NCBI RefSeq assembly: GCF_000374585.1
Contig: NZ_KB894646.1
Coordinates: forward strand, 1-64,000
Length of the DNA stretch: 64,000 nucleotides
Direction: 5' to 3'
From: Phocaeicola barnesiae DSM 18169 = JCM 13652
GTDB taxonomy: Bacteria; Bacteroidota; Bacteroidia; Bacteroidales; Bacteroidaceae
The stretch's first letter is position 1. Every line of letters starts with the position of its first letter. This document shows, in pieces, positions 19,573 through 27,742 of this stretch. Under the pieces are notes generated by a model. That model was not told the DNA's origin and ran no database searches. It saw only the letters and a list, made by a program, of their open reading frames with translations. Position numbers and translations under genes: made by a program.

Positions 19573-19604
19573 CAAAAGTATATAAATGGATTTATAAATG
19601 CAAA
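19573..19604 (-). promoter_or_regulatory. Promoter of the XRE regulator
   Basis: On the minus strand TTTG (19601-19604), 20 bases, then TACTTTTG (19573-19580): a perfect Bacteroidota promoter. The first TTTACAT element (19605-19611) directly abuts the -33 box. Confidence 0.85.
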
Positions 19605-20156
19605 TTTACATCTATCTTTTTTAGCGTACATCCGTAAATACAAGTGTATAGGTATAAATGTATAAATGTCTATTAGCGTATATAGTACAATTGTAAACGC
19701 ATTGTCGCATTACTTTTGATAAAACGTATAATAGACTGATTATCAATTAATATATTATTGAATTACAAATAGAATCATTCAAATTTGAATAAATAGGAAC
19801 TATAATTGTAAAAATATTGAAGTTTAGTTTTTGTTTTAGTATGTATTCTATTGGTTTATAAAGAACTATACCTTATTTACGTAGTATGTATAAAAATGCA
19901 GTTACGTTTATATCTGTAATATTTACATACGTATCGCTTGGTTAATTAGCTGTACATCAGTGAATGGTAGTGTTTTCAAATGTAACTGACCGAATTCCGA
20001 TTTATCTATTTACATTTGTATATGTCCAATTGTAAATACAAAAGGAATCCGAATGGATTACAAATGTAAAGAACCAAGCACTCTTGTCATTTTTCGGTTT
20101 ACCATGTAAAGTAACTGATAGAATTTATGGAGATGTCTGCCTTATCCAATTTACAT
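19605..20156. repeat. Cluster of TTTACA/TGTAAA elements upstream of the regulator
   Basis: At least twelve variants lie within 550 AT-rich bases. Examples are TTTACAT (19605), GTAAATACAA (19634 and again exactly at 20032), ATTGTAAA (19690), ATTACAAAT (19762), ATTGTAAAA (19804), ATTTACAT (19921 and 20149), TTTACATTTGTA (20009) and its exact reverse complement TACAAATGTAAA (20059), and ATGTAAAG (20104). Several form imperfect dyads of TTTACA and TGTAAA. No reading frame is convincing. The most economical reading is an extended operator array; some copies are expected by chance in such AT-rich DNA. Confidence 0.55.
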
Positions 20157-20422
20157 CTCTATTTCGATATTTATAGGTATACGAAAAGCATCATGAGCTT
20201 TGCCCGCCCATCTTGTAGGTGGAAGGTAAACGTCCTTAGAATATCAGCTTGCAAATTGGAGATGTTGGTAGTTTATTAGAAACTGAGAAGAGAAGCGTTT
20301 CTCTCTCCTTTATGTTTCTGTTTATCGCAAATAGAATTTTTATCTGGACGGGATGGCGTGTCGTTTGATTCAATACCCCAATCGCAGCGATACATATTCA
20401 GGGAGGATGAATGGCATCTTTT

Positions 20423-20498
20423 GCCGTATCGACCGCCTTTGTGAGAATCGAAAAAATACGGCCAATGAATCGGGAGGCTCCAATTTTTCGATTCTCAC
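20423..20498. ncRNA. Strong hairpin, possible small RNA or small ORF
   Basis: GTGAGAATCGAAAAA (20441-20455) pairs perfectly with 20484-20498 (15 bp). A second stem, GCCGTAT (20423-20429) with ATACGGC (20456-20462), overlaps it so that only one can form. A 40-codon frame (20407-20529, ending in a hydrophobic tail) spans the element. Whether this is an RNA, a leader or a small protein cannot be settled; no consensus promoter was found. Confidence 0.3.
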
Positions 20499-20525
20499 GA
20501 AAGTGGGATTTTTCTTTCTGATTTT

Positions 20526-20590
20526 ATAAAAAACAAGTCCTTCCTGCATCCGGCATTTCCTTTGGGGGTGCCAGGATACGGGAAGGACTT
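20526..20590 (-). terminator. Terminator of the amn-holA unit
   Basis: AAGTCCTTCC (20535-20544) pairs with GGAAGGACTT (20581-20590), with further inner pairing (GGCA/TGCC). On the minus strand it runs into TTTTTT. It lies 63 bases beyond the holA stop. Confidence 0.88.
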
Positions 20591-20652
20591 GATGGCTTGT
20601 TTTCCAGATTATCGAGAATCTCCTTTTTGGGGAAAGAAGAAATCGGATGATA

Positions 20653-21669
20653 TTAATGAAGCATGAAAAAGACCAGTTCTTTCAGTAGTTCTCCGTCAGA
20701 CTGGGAAGAGTTCCCTACTCCTTTTGATTTCGCATCACAGGTACGGATAGCTCCGATTATCTGCATCACTTTCACTCCGGTGTATCGGTGCATGGCTATA
20801 CTGTAATCTTTAGCTTGCCAAGCGGACCGGAGGCCTAATTGAGTGGCGATACCTTGGTCTGATTTATCGGGCGCATAGTATGCAAGCATCAGGTTCGAAA
20901 AGAAACTGAACAGGAAACTCAGTGTAACCTGAAGCGGGTTATTCTTTGGATTATCGTTAAAATATTTTACTATCTGATTAGCCTTTAAAATATCCTTTGC
21001 GATAAGCGCGTTCTTCAATTCAAAATTATTATAGTCCTTACTGATTCCGATATTCCGTTCAATATGTTCCGAGGTAATCCGCCGTTCACCTGCCGGTAAA
21101 GTGATAATTAATTTTTCCAATTCGCCCGCCATTCGGTTAAGGTCCGTACCTACAAACTCGGCCATCAGCTCGGTCGCTTTAGGTTCTATGTCCACCTTTT
21201 TGCGCTTCAAATACGAAGAGATAAAGCCGGGAAGCTGTGCCTCCTTCAGTTTCTTCGACTCAAAGAGCACCCCAGTCTTTTCGATTTCGGCTGTCACTTT
21301 TTTTCTTCTGTCCAAGGTGCCATGTTTGTAGCAGATGACCAGAATCGTACTTGGCATTGGCTTCTGCAAGTAGTAAGAAAAGTCTTCCCAATTTCTTAGA
21401 TTCTGGGCTTCTTTCACTACAATGACCTGATGTTCGGACATCATCGGATAGCGTTTGGCGGCGTTGATGATGGACGGTAAATCGGTATCTGCACCGTAGA
21501 TGACGGACAGATTGAACTCCTTTTCGGTTTCGTTAAGTACTGTGTCTGTAATGTACTCGGCAATGCGGTCTATGTAATAATCCTCTTCCCCCATCAGGAA
21601 ATAAACAGGTGCATATACCCTATTCTTTAGGTTCCGCACAATCTCTTCATAGGTTATTTCTTTTGCCAT
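20653..21669 (-). CDS. holA: DNA polymerase III subunit delta
   Basis: The 338-aa clamp-loader subunit opens the beta clamp during replication. The N-terminal segment APVYFLMGEEDYYIDRIAEY is the typical delta start. ILVICYKHGTLDRRKK and the AAA+-like lid helices follow, and the C-terminal collar domain contains the segment ITSEHIERNIGISKDYNNFE. No Walker A is expected in delta. It is downstream of amn by 11 bases on the same strand and ends at a strong terminator, so the two form an operon. Confidence 0.93.
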   Translation of the reverse strand: MAKEITYEEIVRNLKNRVYAPVYFLMGEEDYYIDRIAEYITDTVLNETEKEFNLSVIYGADTDLPSIINAAKRYPMMSEHQVIVVKEAQNLRNWEDFSYYLQKPMPSTILVICYKHGTLDRRKKVTAEIEKTGVLFESKKLKEAQLPGFISSYLKRKKVDIEPKATELMAEFVGTDLNRMAGELEKLIITLPAGERRITSEHIERNIGISKDYNNFELKNALIAKDILKANQIVKYFNDNPKNNPLQVTLSFLFSFFSNLMLAYYAPDKSDQGIATQLGLRSAWQAKDYSIAMHRYTGVKVMQIIGAIRTCDAKSKGVGNSSQSDGELLKELVFFMLH

Positions 21670-21680
21670 AATCAGTAAAA

Positions 21681-22457
21681 TTACCAGTCAAATTTCAGGT
21701 GTTTGACAGTCCGTTTTTCTTCCATAATCATCTGCAAGGCATCAATGCCTATTTCTACATGTTCATGGACAAACTGCCGGGTTACGAGGTTATCGCTCTT
21801 CTCGGTCTTTACGCCTTCAGGAATCATCGGCTGGTCTGACACCAGGAGGAGAGCACCTGTCGGAATATGGTTGGCAAATCCTGTCGTAAACAGAGTTGCT
21901 GTCTCCATGTCTACTGCCATGGCACGTGTCTTGAGCAAATACTGTTTGAACTGCTCATCGTGTTCCCAGATCCGTCGATTAGTCGTATACACGGTCCCGG
22001 TCCAATAATCGCGGGAGTGGTTACGGATGGCGGTAGATACGGCACGCTGTAACATAAAGGCAGGCAATGCCGGCACTTCTGGGGGATAATAATCGTTGGA
22101 AGTACCTTCTCCTCTGATGGCCGCGATAGGAAGAATTAAGTCCCCTATCTGGTTCTTTTTGGATATCCCTCCGCACTTTCCCAGGAACAGACACGCCTTG
22201 GGCTGAACTGCGCTCAGCAGGTCCATAATGATGGCGGCATTAGGGCTTCCCATTCCAAAATTGATAATGGTGATTCCTTCTGCATAAGCGGTTATCATAT
22301 TTGCGTCTCTGCCTAATACAGGAACGCCGAACCGTTCAGCAAATATTTCTACATAGTTGTTGAAGTTGGTCAGCAGGATATAGCTCCCGAAATCTTCCAA
22401 TGCCCGCTTGGTATAGCGTGGTAGCCAATTGGCCACAATTTCTTCTTTCGTTTTCAT
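21681..22457 (-). CDS. amn: AMP nucleosidase
   Basis: The 258-aa purine nucleoside phosphorylase-fold hydrolase cleaves AMP to adenine and ribose 5-phosphate. The short form, lacking the N-terminal regulatory domain of E. coli Amn, is common in Bacteroidota. ITIINFGMGSPNAAIIMDLL and CLFLGKCGGI form the phosphate/ribose site. AMAVDMETATLFTTGFA carries the conserved Met-Glu that holds ribose. LLLVSDQPM contains the catalytic aspartate that protonates the base. It heads the operon with holA and has a -7 box 45 bases upstream. Confidence 0.92.
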   Translation of the reverse strand: MKTKEEIVANWLPRYTKRALEDFGSYILLTNFNNYVEIFAERFGVPVLGRDANMITAYAEGITIINFGMGSPNAAIIMDLLSAVQPKACLFLGKCGGISKKNQIGDLILPIAAIRGEGTSNDYYPPEVPALPAFMLQRAVSTAIRNHSRDYWTGTVYTTNRRIWEHDEQFKQYLLKTRAMAVDMETATLFTTGFANHIPTGALLLVSDQPMIPEGVKTEKSDNLVTRQFVHEHVEIGIDALQMIMEEKRTVKHLKFDW

Positions 22458-22501
22458 GTGTTAGTATGATTTTATACAGACGGAACGGTCTGTGCTTTTC
22501 A

Positions 22502-22509
22502 CAAAGATA
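22502..22509 (-). promoter_or_regulatory. -7 box for amn-holA
   Basis: The minus strand reads TATCTTTG, matching TAnnTTTG, 45 bases from the amn start. No clear -33 box. Confidence 0.45.
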
Positions 22510-22596
22510 TATGAAAAATATGAGATTCCGAAGCCGAAAGGTGTCTGTGAAGAACTACGGAGAGGATACAAGCCTGATTAAAGATGAATTAATTCT

Positions 22597-22626
22597 TTTG
22601 TATTGTGTAAGTTCTTTCTAATTTTG
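22597..22626 (+). promoter_or_regulatory. Promoter of the HsdR-N-like gene
   Basis: TTTG (22597-22600), 18 bases, then TAATTTTG (22619-22626). Spacing is one base short of the usual range. The start codon lies 40 bases downstream. Confidence 0.6.
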
Positions 22627-22665
22627 CATCCTCGAACCATTCAAAATTTTAGCATAGATTGACAA

Positions 22666-23115
22666 ATGACGGCATTGAATCTACCCTCTTATCCGTTCAA
22701 GACGATGACCCGGAACGGCAAGCCTTACATCTTTGATGTCTTGCGTAAGAAATACGTTGCATTGACTCCCGAGGAATGGGTGCGCCAACACTTCACTCGT
22801 TTCCTGTTGGAAGAAAAAGGATATCCGCAAGGGTTATTGGCCAATGAAGTGCAAGTGAATCTGAACGGGACCCGTAAGCGTTGCGATACGGTTCTATTTA
22901 AAAGGGATCTGACTGCCCGGATGATTGTAGAATATAAAGCCCCTTCAGTAGAAATCACGCAGGCTGTATTCGACCAGATAACCCGTTATAACATGGTTCT
23001 AAGAGTTGATTATCTGGTGGTCAGCAACGGGCTGCGACATTATTGTTGCCGTATCAATTACTCGGATGGCACTTATGTATTCTTGCCAGAGATTCCCCGT
23101 TACGATGAATTGTAA
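22666..23115 (+). CDS. Stand-alone HsdR N-terminal-like PD-(D/E)XK protein
   Basis: The 149-aa protein matches the nuclease domain found at the start of type I restriction HsdR subunits, but without helicase domains. It shows VRQHFTRFLLEEKGYP (39-54), then the PD-(D/E)XK core: Glu61, Asp74 (KRCDTVLF), Glu89-x-Lys91 (IVEYKAP) and a downstream Gln (QITRYN). The catalytic set is complete, so nuclease activity is plausible. No methylase, specificity or helicase gene is nearby. Small proteins like this are widespread in Bacteroidota and are of unknown role; a repair or housekeeping function is as likely as defence. Confidence 0.85.
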   Translation: MTALNLPSYPFKTMTRNGKPYIFDVLRKKYVALTPEEWVRQHFTRFLLEEKGYPQGLLANEVQVNLNGTRKRCDTVLFKRDLTARMIVEYKAPSVEITQAVFDQITRYNMVLRVDYLVVSNGLRHYCCRINYSDGTYVFLPEIPRYDEL

Positions 23116-23118
23116 ACA

Positions 23119-23166
23119 AAGCAACCGGCTACTTCCCCCTTATGTCAAGGATGCAGCCGGTTGCTT
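23119..23166. terminator. Bidirectional terminator
   Basis: AAGCAACCGGCT (23119-23130) pairs perfectly with AGCCGGTTGCTT (23155-23166). It separates the HsdR-N-like gene from the convergent zinc-ribbon gene. Neither side has a long T run. Confidence 0.75.
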
Positions 23167-23201
23167 GTATATGTGTCGACCTTAAATTAAGTAGCCGATA
23201 T

Positions 23202-23993
23202 TTATTTGGTCTTTGTTTCGAGTTGTCTTTCCGGTATCACTCCAGCCAATTCCGGGTCAATCATGATACGTCCGCAATATTCGCATACGATGATTTTCTT
23301 ACGCATGCGGATATCCAACTGCTTCTGAGGCGGAATCTTGTTGAAGCAACCACCACAGGCGTCACGCTGTACGTATGTGATACCCAAACCGTTGCGTGAA
23401 TTTTTACGGATACGTTTGAAAGCCTGTAACAGACGCGGCTCAATGGTCGTTTCCAGATTCTTGGCTTTTTCTCTCAGCTTCTCTTCTTCAGCCTTTGTTT
23501 CTGAAATGATTTCATCCAGTTCGTTCTTCTTTACTTCCAGATCCTTCTTTCTTTCTTCCAGCATCTGTGTGCTCTTGACGATTTCTTCTTCTTTTGCCTT
23601 GATGGAAGCTGTGAATTCACGGATACGTTTCTCGCACAGTTCCACTTCCAGGCTCTGGAATTCGATTTCTTTGGTCAGCACATCGTATTCACGGTTGTTA
23701 CGAACATTGTCCTGTTGAGACTTATACTTTTCGATGGAAGTCTTTGCTGTCTCGATTTCGATTTTCTTGCTGGCTACATTCGATTTCAACTCTTCAATTT
23801 CAGCTTTAATCTTGTCGATACGGGTACTCAGACCTGTCACTTCATCTTCCAGGTCCTGTACTTCCAAAGGCAACTCCCCTCTCAGCGTCTTGATTTTATC
23901 GATTTCAGACAGCATGGTCTGCAACTGATATAACGCCTTCAGTTTTTCTTCTACGCTCAGTTCGTTCGGATCTTTCTTTACTTCTTTAGCCAT
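23202..23993 (-). CDS. Coiled-coil protein with C4 zinc ribbon
   Basis: In this 263-aa protein, residues about 10-190 form a long antiparallel coiled coil rich in Glu/Lys/Leu heptads. The end is a zinc ribbon with CGGC and CEYC cysteine pairs (DACGGCFNKIPP...IVCEYCGRIM). This is the architecture of the HP0958/CT398 family, whose members bind RNA or secretion partners in other phyla. In Bacteroidota the gene is usually found next to a Nif3 homologue, as here (9-base gap), so the two probably act together, though the process is unknown. Confidence 0.9.
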   Translation of the reverse strand: MAKEVKKDPNELSVEEKLKALYQLQTMLSEIDKIKTLRGELPLEVQDLEDEVTGLSTRIDKIKAEIEELKSNVASKKIEIETAKTSIEKYKSQQDNVRNNREYDVLTKEIEFQSLEVELCEKRIREFTASIKAKEEEIVKSTQMLEERKKDLEVKKNELDEIISETKAEEEKLREKAKNLETTIEPRLLQAFKRIRKNSRNGLGITYVQRDACGGCFNKIPPQKQLDIRMRKKIIVCEYCGRIMIDPELAGVIPERQLETKTK

Positions 23994-24002
23994 AATAATG
24001 AA

Positions 24003-25097
24003 TTATAAGTATTTTATCGGATTCGTATTGACACGGGTCAGCTGGACTTCCAGTGTCGGAAACGCCTCCTTTATGATTGTTTGAATTAACTCTTTCGTAT
24101 ACTGTTCACTTTCGTAATGACCGATTTCAGCTACCAGGATATCGTTTTCATAAAAGAAATAGTCATGATATTTCACCTCGCCGGTAATGAATACATCGGC
24201 ATGTATACCTACCGCTTTTGGCAATAGAAAAGCTCCTGAACCTCCACATAAAGCGACTTTCTGAATCAGCCTTCCGTTCATGCGTGAATGCTTGACACAA
24301 CCAACTTCAAAGGTCTTCTTGATTCGTTTCAGAAAATCTGTTTCTGTTTCCGGTTCCTGAAGTTCGCCTACTATTCCCGCACCTACCTGGTCCCACGTAT
24401 TCTGTAACGGATACAAGTCGAATGCCGGTTCCTCATACGGATGGGCAGCTTTCAACGCTTTAATGACGGTGTTTTGCTTGAACGAAGGCAGAATAGTCTC
24501 AATCCGGACCTCCTCCTCATGATGCAGCTCACCTATTTTACCGCAAAAAGGATTGGTTCCTTCCTGCGCCCGGAATGTACCTTCACCTTGAAGATTATAG
24601 CTGCAGGCATCGTAGTTTCCGATACAACCGCATCCGGCATCGAACAAAGCCTTACGTACCTCTTCTGCCTGTTTCAACGGTACGAAAGTAACCAGCTTTA
24701 AGAGAGAGTCCGGTTTCGGGTCAAGAATCCGCACATTCTTCAAGCCTATCTTCTCGGCTATCTTGTAATTGACGCCTAAGGGTGCATTGTCCAGATTGGT
24801 ATGCATCGAATAAATGACGATATCATTTTTAATGGCCTTCATGATGCAACGCTCTACATAGTTTGCTCCTGTCAAGGATTTACATCCCTTAAAAAGCAAC
24901 GGATGATGAGAAACAATCAAATTGAATCCCAGCATACAGGCTTCGTCCACCACTGCTTCAGTAACGTCCAGACACAACAAAGCCCCTGTAGCTTCCGCGT
25001 CTGTCAATCCAACTTGCAGGCCGGCATTATCAAATCCGTCCTGTAAAGGCAGAGGCGCGAACATCTCAAGGGCTTGAATAATTTCCTTAATTTTCAT
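24003..25097 (-). CDS. Nif3-like dinuclear metal-centre protein
   Basis: The 364-aa protein is the long Nif3/YbgI form, with a PII/CutA-like insert (about 130-235) between the two metal-binding halves. Metal ligands appear in LIVSHHPLLFKGC and MHTNLDNAPLGVN, and near the end in ITGEVKYHDYF and IGHYESEQ. Family members form hexameric toroids with two metal ions per subunit; some annotation calls them GTP cyclohydrolase I type 2, but that activity is unproven for most. It is first in a two-gene operon with the zinc-ribbon protein. Confidence 0.92.
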   Translation of the reverse strand: MKIKEIIQALEMFAPLPLQDGFDNAGLQVGLTDAEATGALLCLDVTEAVVDEACMLGFNLIVSHHPLLFKGCKSLTGANYVERCIMKAIKNDIVIYSMHTNLDNAPLGVNYKIAEKIGLKNVRILDPKPDSLLKLVTFVPLKQAEEVRKALFDAGCGCIGNYDACSYNLQGEGTFRAQEGTNPFCGKIGELHHEEEVRIETILPSFKQNTVIKALKAAHPYEEPAFDLYPLQNTWDQVGAGIVGELQEPETETDFLKRIKKTFEVGCVKHSRMNGRLIQKVALCGGSGAFLLPKAVGIHADVFITGEVKYHDYFFYENDILVAEIGHYESEQYTKELIQTIIKEAFPTLEVQLTRVNTNPIKYL

Positions 25098-25117
25098 GTT
25101 ACGCGAAAATTTTCATG

Positions 25118-25157
25118 CAAAGATACGAATAATTTTAGAAACAGCCATCTATCTTTG
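25118..25157. promoter_or_regulatory. Divergent Nif3/EamA promoters
   Basis: CAAAGATA (25118-25125) is the minus-strand -7 box TATCTTTG for the Nif3 operon, and TATCTTTG (25150-25157) is the plus-strand box for EamA. They are mirror images 24 bases apart. -33 boxes are weak. Confidence 0.55.
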
Positions 25158-25180
25158 CATGGATTTTTAATGATAGTTTT

Positions 25181-26065
25181 ATGCAATTGAGTTTAAGGAA
25201 CAAAGAAACATGGTTCCATTTGATAGCTGTTCTGACGGTTTGCATCTGGGGGTCAACGTTCATTGCAACAAAGACTTTGATTAATCAGGGTCTGACTCCT
25301 GTAGAAATTTTCACCTACCGTTTTTCATTGGCCTATTTATGTCTATTGGCTTTCTGTCATCAGAAACTGATGGCAAACACTTGGCGTGATGAAGGACTCT
25401 TCCTGTTGGCAGGACTGACTGGAGGGTCATTGTATTTCATTTCAGAGAATTCTGCACTGGAGATTACCATGGCTTCCAATGTATCGCTGATAGTCTGCAC
25501 AACACCTGTACTAACCGTTCTACTTTCCAGCTTCTTTTTTAAGGAAAAGTTACGGAAAGGTTTTATAGCCGGTTCATTGGTCGCTTTATCCGGGGTTACT
25601 TTAGTCGTTTTCAATGGAAGTGTCTTTCTTAAATTGAATCCTCTCGGAGATTGCCTTACACTGCTTGCCGCTCTTTCCTGGGCTTTCTATAGCTTGATAC
25701 TCCGTCAGATGGGAAACAAGTACTCTACCCTATTCATTACCCGGAAAGTTTTCTTTTACGGCCTGATTACCATGATTCTATACCTGCCGTTTGCTCCCTC
25801 CTCATTCCACCTGGAACGGTTATGCTATCCGCTTGTTTATGGGAACCTGCTTTTTCTAGGTATTGTTGCTTCCATGCTTTGTTATCTCTCATGGAATGCT
25901 TGTGTACGAATCATCGGAGCTTCCAGGGCTTCCAATTATCTATATATTAATCCGTTGGTCGCCGTATGGGCTTCACACCTATTTCTTTCGGAGCCGATTA
26001 CACCGACTGCATTGTTGGGGGCCGGACTGATTATCGGAGGAGTCTATATCGTAGAGAAGTTTTAG
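25181..26065 (+). CDS. EamA/DMT-family transporter
   Basis: The 294-aa inner-membrane protein has ten hydrophobic segments in two five-helix EamA repeats. The first repeat begins LIAVLTVCIWGSTFIATKTL and the second GDCLTLLAALSWAFYSLIL. The motifs PVEIFTYRF and EKLRKGFIAGSLVALSG are typical of drug/metabolite exporters. Substrate cannot be told from sequence; members export amino acids, nucleobases or metabolites. It is a single gene with a terminator 23 bases after the stop. Confidence 0.9.
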   Translation: MQLSLRNKETWFHLIAVLTVCIWGSTFIATKTLINQGLTPVEIFTYRFSLAYLCLLAFCHQKLMANTWRDEGLFLLAGLTGGSLYFISENSALEITMASNVSLIVCTTPVLTVLLSSFFFKEKLRKGFIAGSLVALSGVTLVVFNGSVFLKLNPLGDCLTLLAALSWAFYSLILRQMGNKYSTLFITRKVFFYGLITMILYLPFAPSSFHLERLCYPLVYGNLLFLGIVASMLCYLSWNACVRIIGASRASNYLYINPLVAVWASHLFLSEPITPTALLGAGLIIGGVYIVEKF

Positions 26066-26087
26066 AATCGGCTGAGTGGCTGGAAAC

Positions 26088-26120
26088 AATAAAGGTGTGC
26101 CGTTTCTGACACACCTTTTA
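26088..26120. terminator. Bidirectional terminator between EamA gene and proS
   Basis: AAAGGTGTG (26091-26099) pairs with CACACCTTT (26110-26118), flanked by AATA and TATT. It serves both convergent genes. Confidence 0.85.
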
Positions 26121-26148
26121 TTATATACGTATACGTATCTATAGACTG

Positions 26149-27639
26149 TTAATAAGCACGTGCAAACAAGACACGGCGAGCAGATGGTTTACCAGTAACC
26201 ATATCGACACCCGGAGTCAGGCTCTCTTCGTCAGCTTCGAATGGCAGACAGCGGATAGTTGCCTTTGTTTCTTCCTTGATACGATCTTCTGTCTCCGGGG
26301 TTCCGTCCCAGTGAGCCAGGATAAAGCCACCCTTTTCAATCTGTTCTTTGAATTCATCGTAAGTATCTACCTTCACGATGTGTTCGTTACGGAATTTCAA
26401 TGCTTTCTGGTAGATATTGTTCTGGATATCTTCCAACAGGTTCTTTACATATTCTTCAAGACCTTCGCAACTACGTGTTTCTTTTTCCAACGTATCACGA
26501 CGCATGATTTCCATGGTATTGTTTTCCAAGTCACGGCCACCCATTACCAGACGTACAGGTACTCCCTTCAATTCATAATCGGCGAACTTGAAGCCCGGAC
26601 GTTTGTTATCTGCATTATCGTATTTCACAGAGATACCCATTTCACGCAGTTTAGCAGCAATACCTTCCACTTTAGCATCAATCTGTTTCAGCTGTTCGTC
26701 ATTCTTATAGATAGGAACGATTACAACCTGGATCGGGGCCAAATGCGGCGGAAGAACCAGACCGTTATCGTCAGAGTGTGTCATAATCAAGGCACCCATC
26801 AAGCGGGTAGAAACGCCCCATGAAGTAGCCCATACATAATCAAGTTTATTGTTCTTGTCAACAAACTGTACGTTGAATGCCTTGGCAAAGTTCTGTCCCA
26901 GGAAGTGAGATGTACCACACTGAAGGGCCTTGCCATCCTGCATCAATCCTTCAATGGTGTAAGTATCCAAAGCTCCGGCGAAACGTTCGTTAGCTGATTT
27001 CACACCCTTGATAACCGGAACAGCCATGTATTTCTCTGCGAATTCACCATACACGTGCAACATCTTCTGTGCTTCAGCTTCAGCCTCTTCACGTGTAGCG
27101 TGAGCTGTATGACCTTCCTGCCACAGGAATTCTGCTGTACGCAGGAACAGGCGGGTACGCATTTCCCAACGCATCACATTTGCCCACTGATTACACAGGA
27201 TAGGCAGGTCACGGTAAGAATTGATCCAATTCTTATAGGTACTCCAGATAATGGTTTCTGAGGTCGGACGGATAATCAGTTCTTCTTCCAGTTTGGCTGC
27301 AGGGTCAACGATAACGCCTGAACCGTCTTCTGCATTCTTCAAACGGTAGTGAGTCACTACAGCACATTCTTTAGCGAAACCTTCTACGTGCTCGGCTTCA
27401 CGGCTCAGGTATGATTTAGGAATCAGCAACGGGAAATAAGCATTCACATGTCCTGTAGCTTTGAACATATCGTCCAACTGACGTTGCATTTTTTCCCAGA
27501 TGGCATAACCGTAAGGCTTGATAACCATACAGCCACGAACCGCTGACTGTTCAGCCAAGTCTGCTTTTACCACCAAATCATTGTACCACTGTGAGTAATT
27601 CTCACTTCTTTTGGTAAGATCTTTTAATTCTTTTGCCAT
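26149..27639 (-). CDS. proS: Prolyl-tRNA synthetase, archaeal/eukaryotic-like type
   Basis: The 496-aa class II synthetase charges tRNA-Pro. It lacks the editing insertion of the E. coli type and has the shorter type 3 layout. Motif 2 region [18 protein letters not shown] and the ATP-site stretch [20 protein letters not shown] are present. An anticodon-binding domain ([12 protein letters not shown]) and a zinc/C-terminal extension ending RVLFARAY complete it. This type is normal for Bacteroides. It is followed by the EamA terminator region and preceded by a -7 box. I chose the ATG start MAKELKDL, the usual N-terminus. Confidence 0.97.
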   Translation of the reverse strand: MAKELKDLTKRSENYSQWYNDLVVKADLAEQSAVRGCMVIKPYGYAIWEKMQRQLDDMFKATGHVNAYFPLLIPKSYLSREAEHVEGFAKECAVVTHYRLKNAEDGSGVIVDPAAKLEEELIIRPTSETIIWSTYKNWINSYRDLPILCNQWANVMRWEMRTRLFLRTAEFLWQEGHTAHATREEAEAEAQKMLHVYGEFAEKYMAVPVIKGVKSANERFAGALDTYTIEGLMQDGKALQCGTSHFLGQNFAKAFNVQFVDKNNKLDYVWATSWGVSTRLMGALIMTHSDDNGLVLPPHLAPIQVVIVPIYKNDEQLKQIDAKVEGIAAKLREMGISVKYDNADNKRPGFKFADYELKGVPVRLVMGGRDLENNTMEIMRRDTLEKETRSCEGLEEYVKNLLEDIQNNIYQKALKFRNEHIVKVDTYDEFKEQIEKGGFILAHWDGTPETEDRIKEETKATIRCLPFEADEESLTPGVDMVTGKPSARRVLFARAY

Positions 27640-27682
27640 AAGTATGTTTGTTTTTGTTTTCTTCTTTTCAGTTTTTGACGTG

Positions 27683-27690
27683 CAAAATTA
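27683..27690 (-). promoter_or_regulatory. -7 box for proS
   Basis: The minus strand reads TAATTTTG, matching TAnnTTTG, 44 bases before the start. No clear -33 box. Confidence 0.45.
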
Positions 27691-27742
27691 GTAAAAAAGC
27701 CTTTTATAGCCTACTAGAATGCAGAAAAAGTACGTTGACTTC

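Noticed and set aside
22666-23115. A type I restriction-modification locus
   Set aside because: Only an HsdR N-terminal-like protein is present; no HsdM, HsdS or helicase motifs occur nearby.
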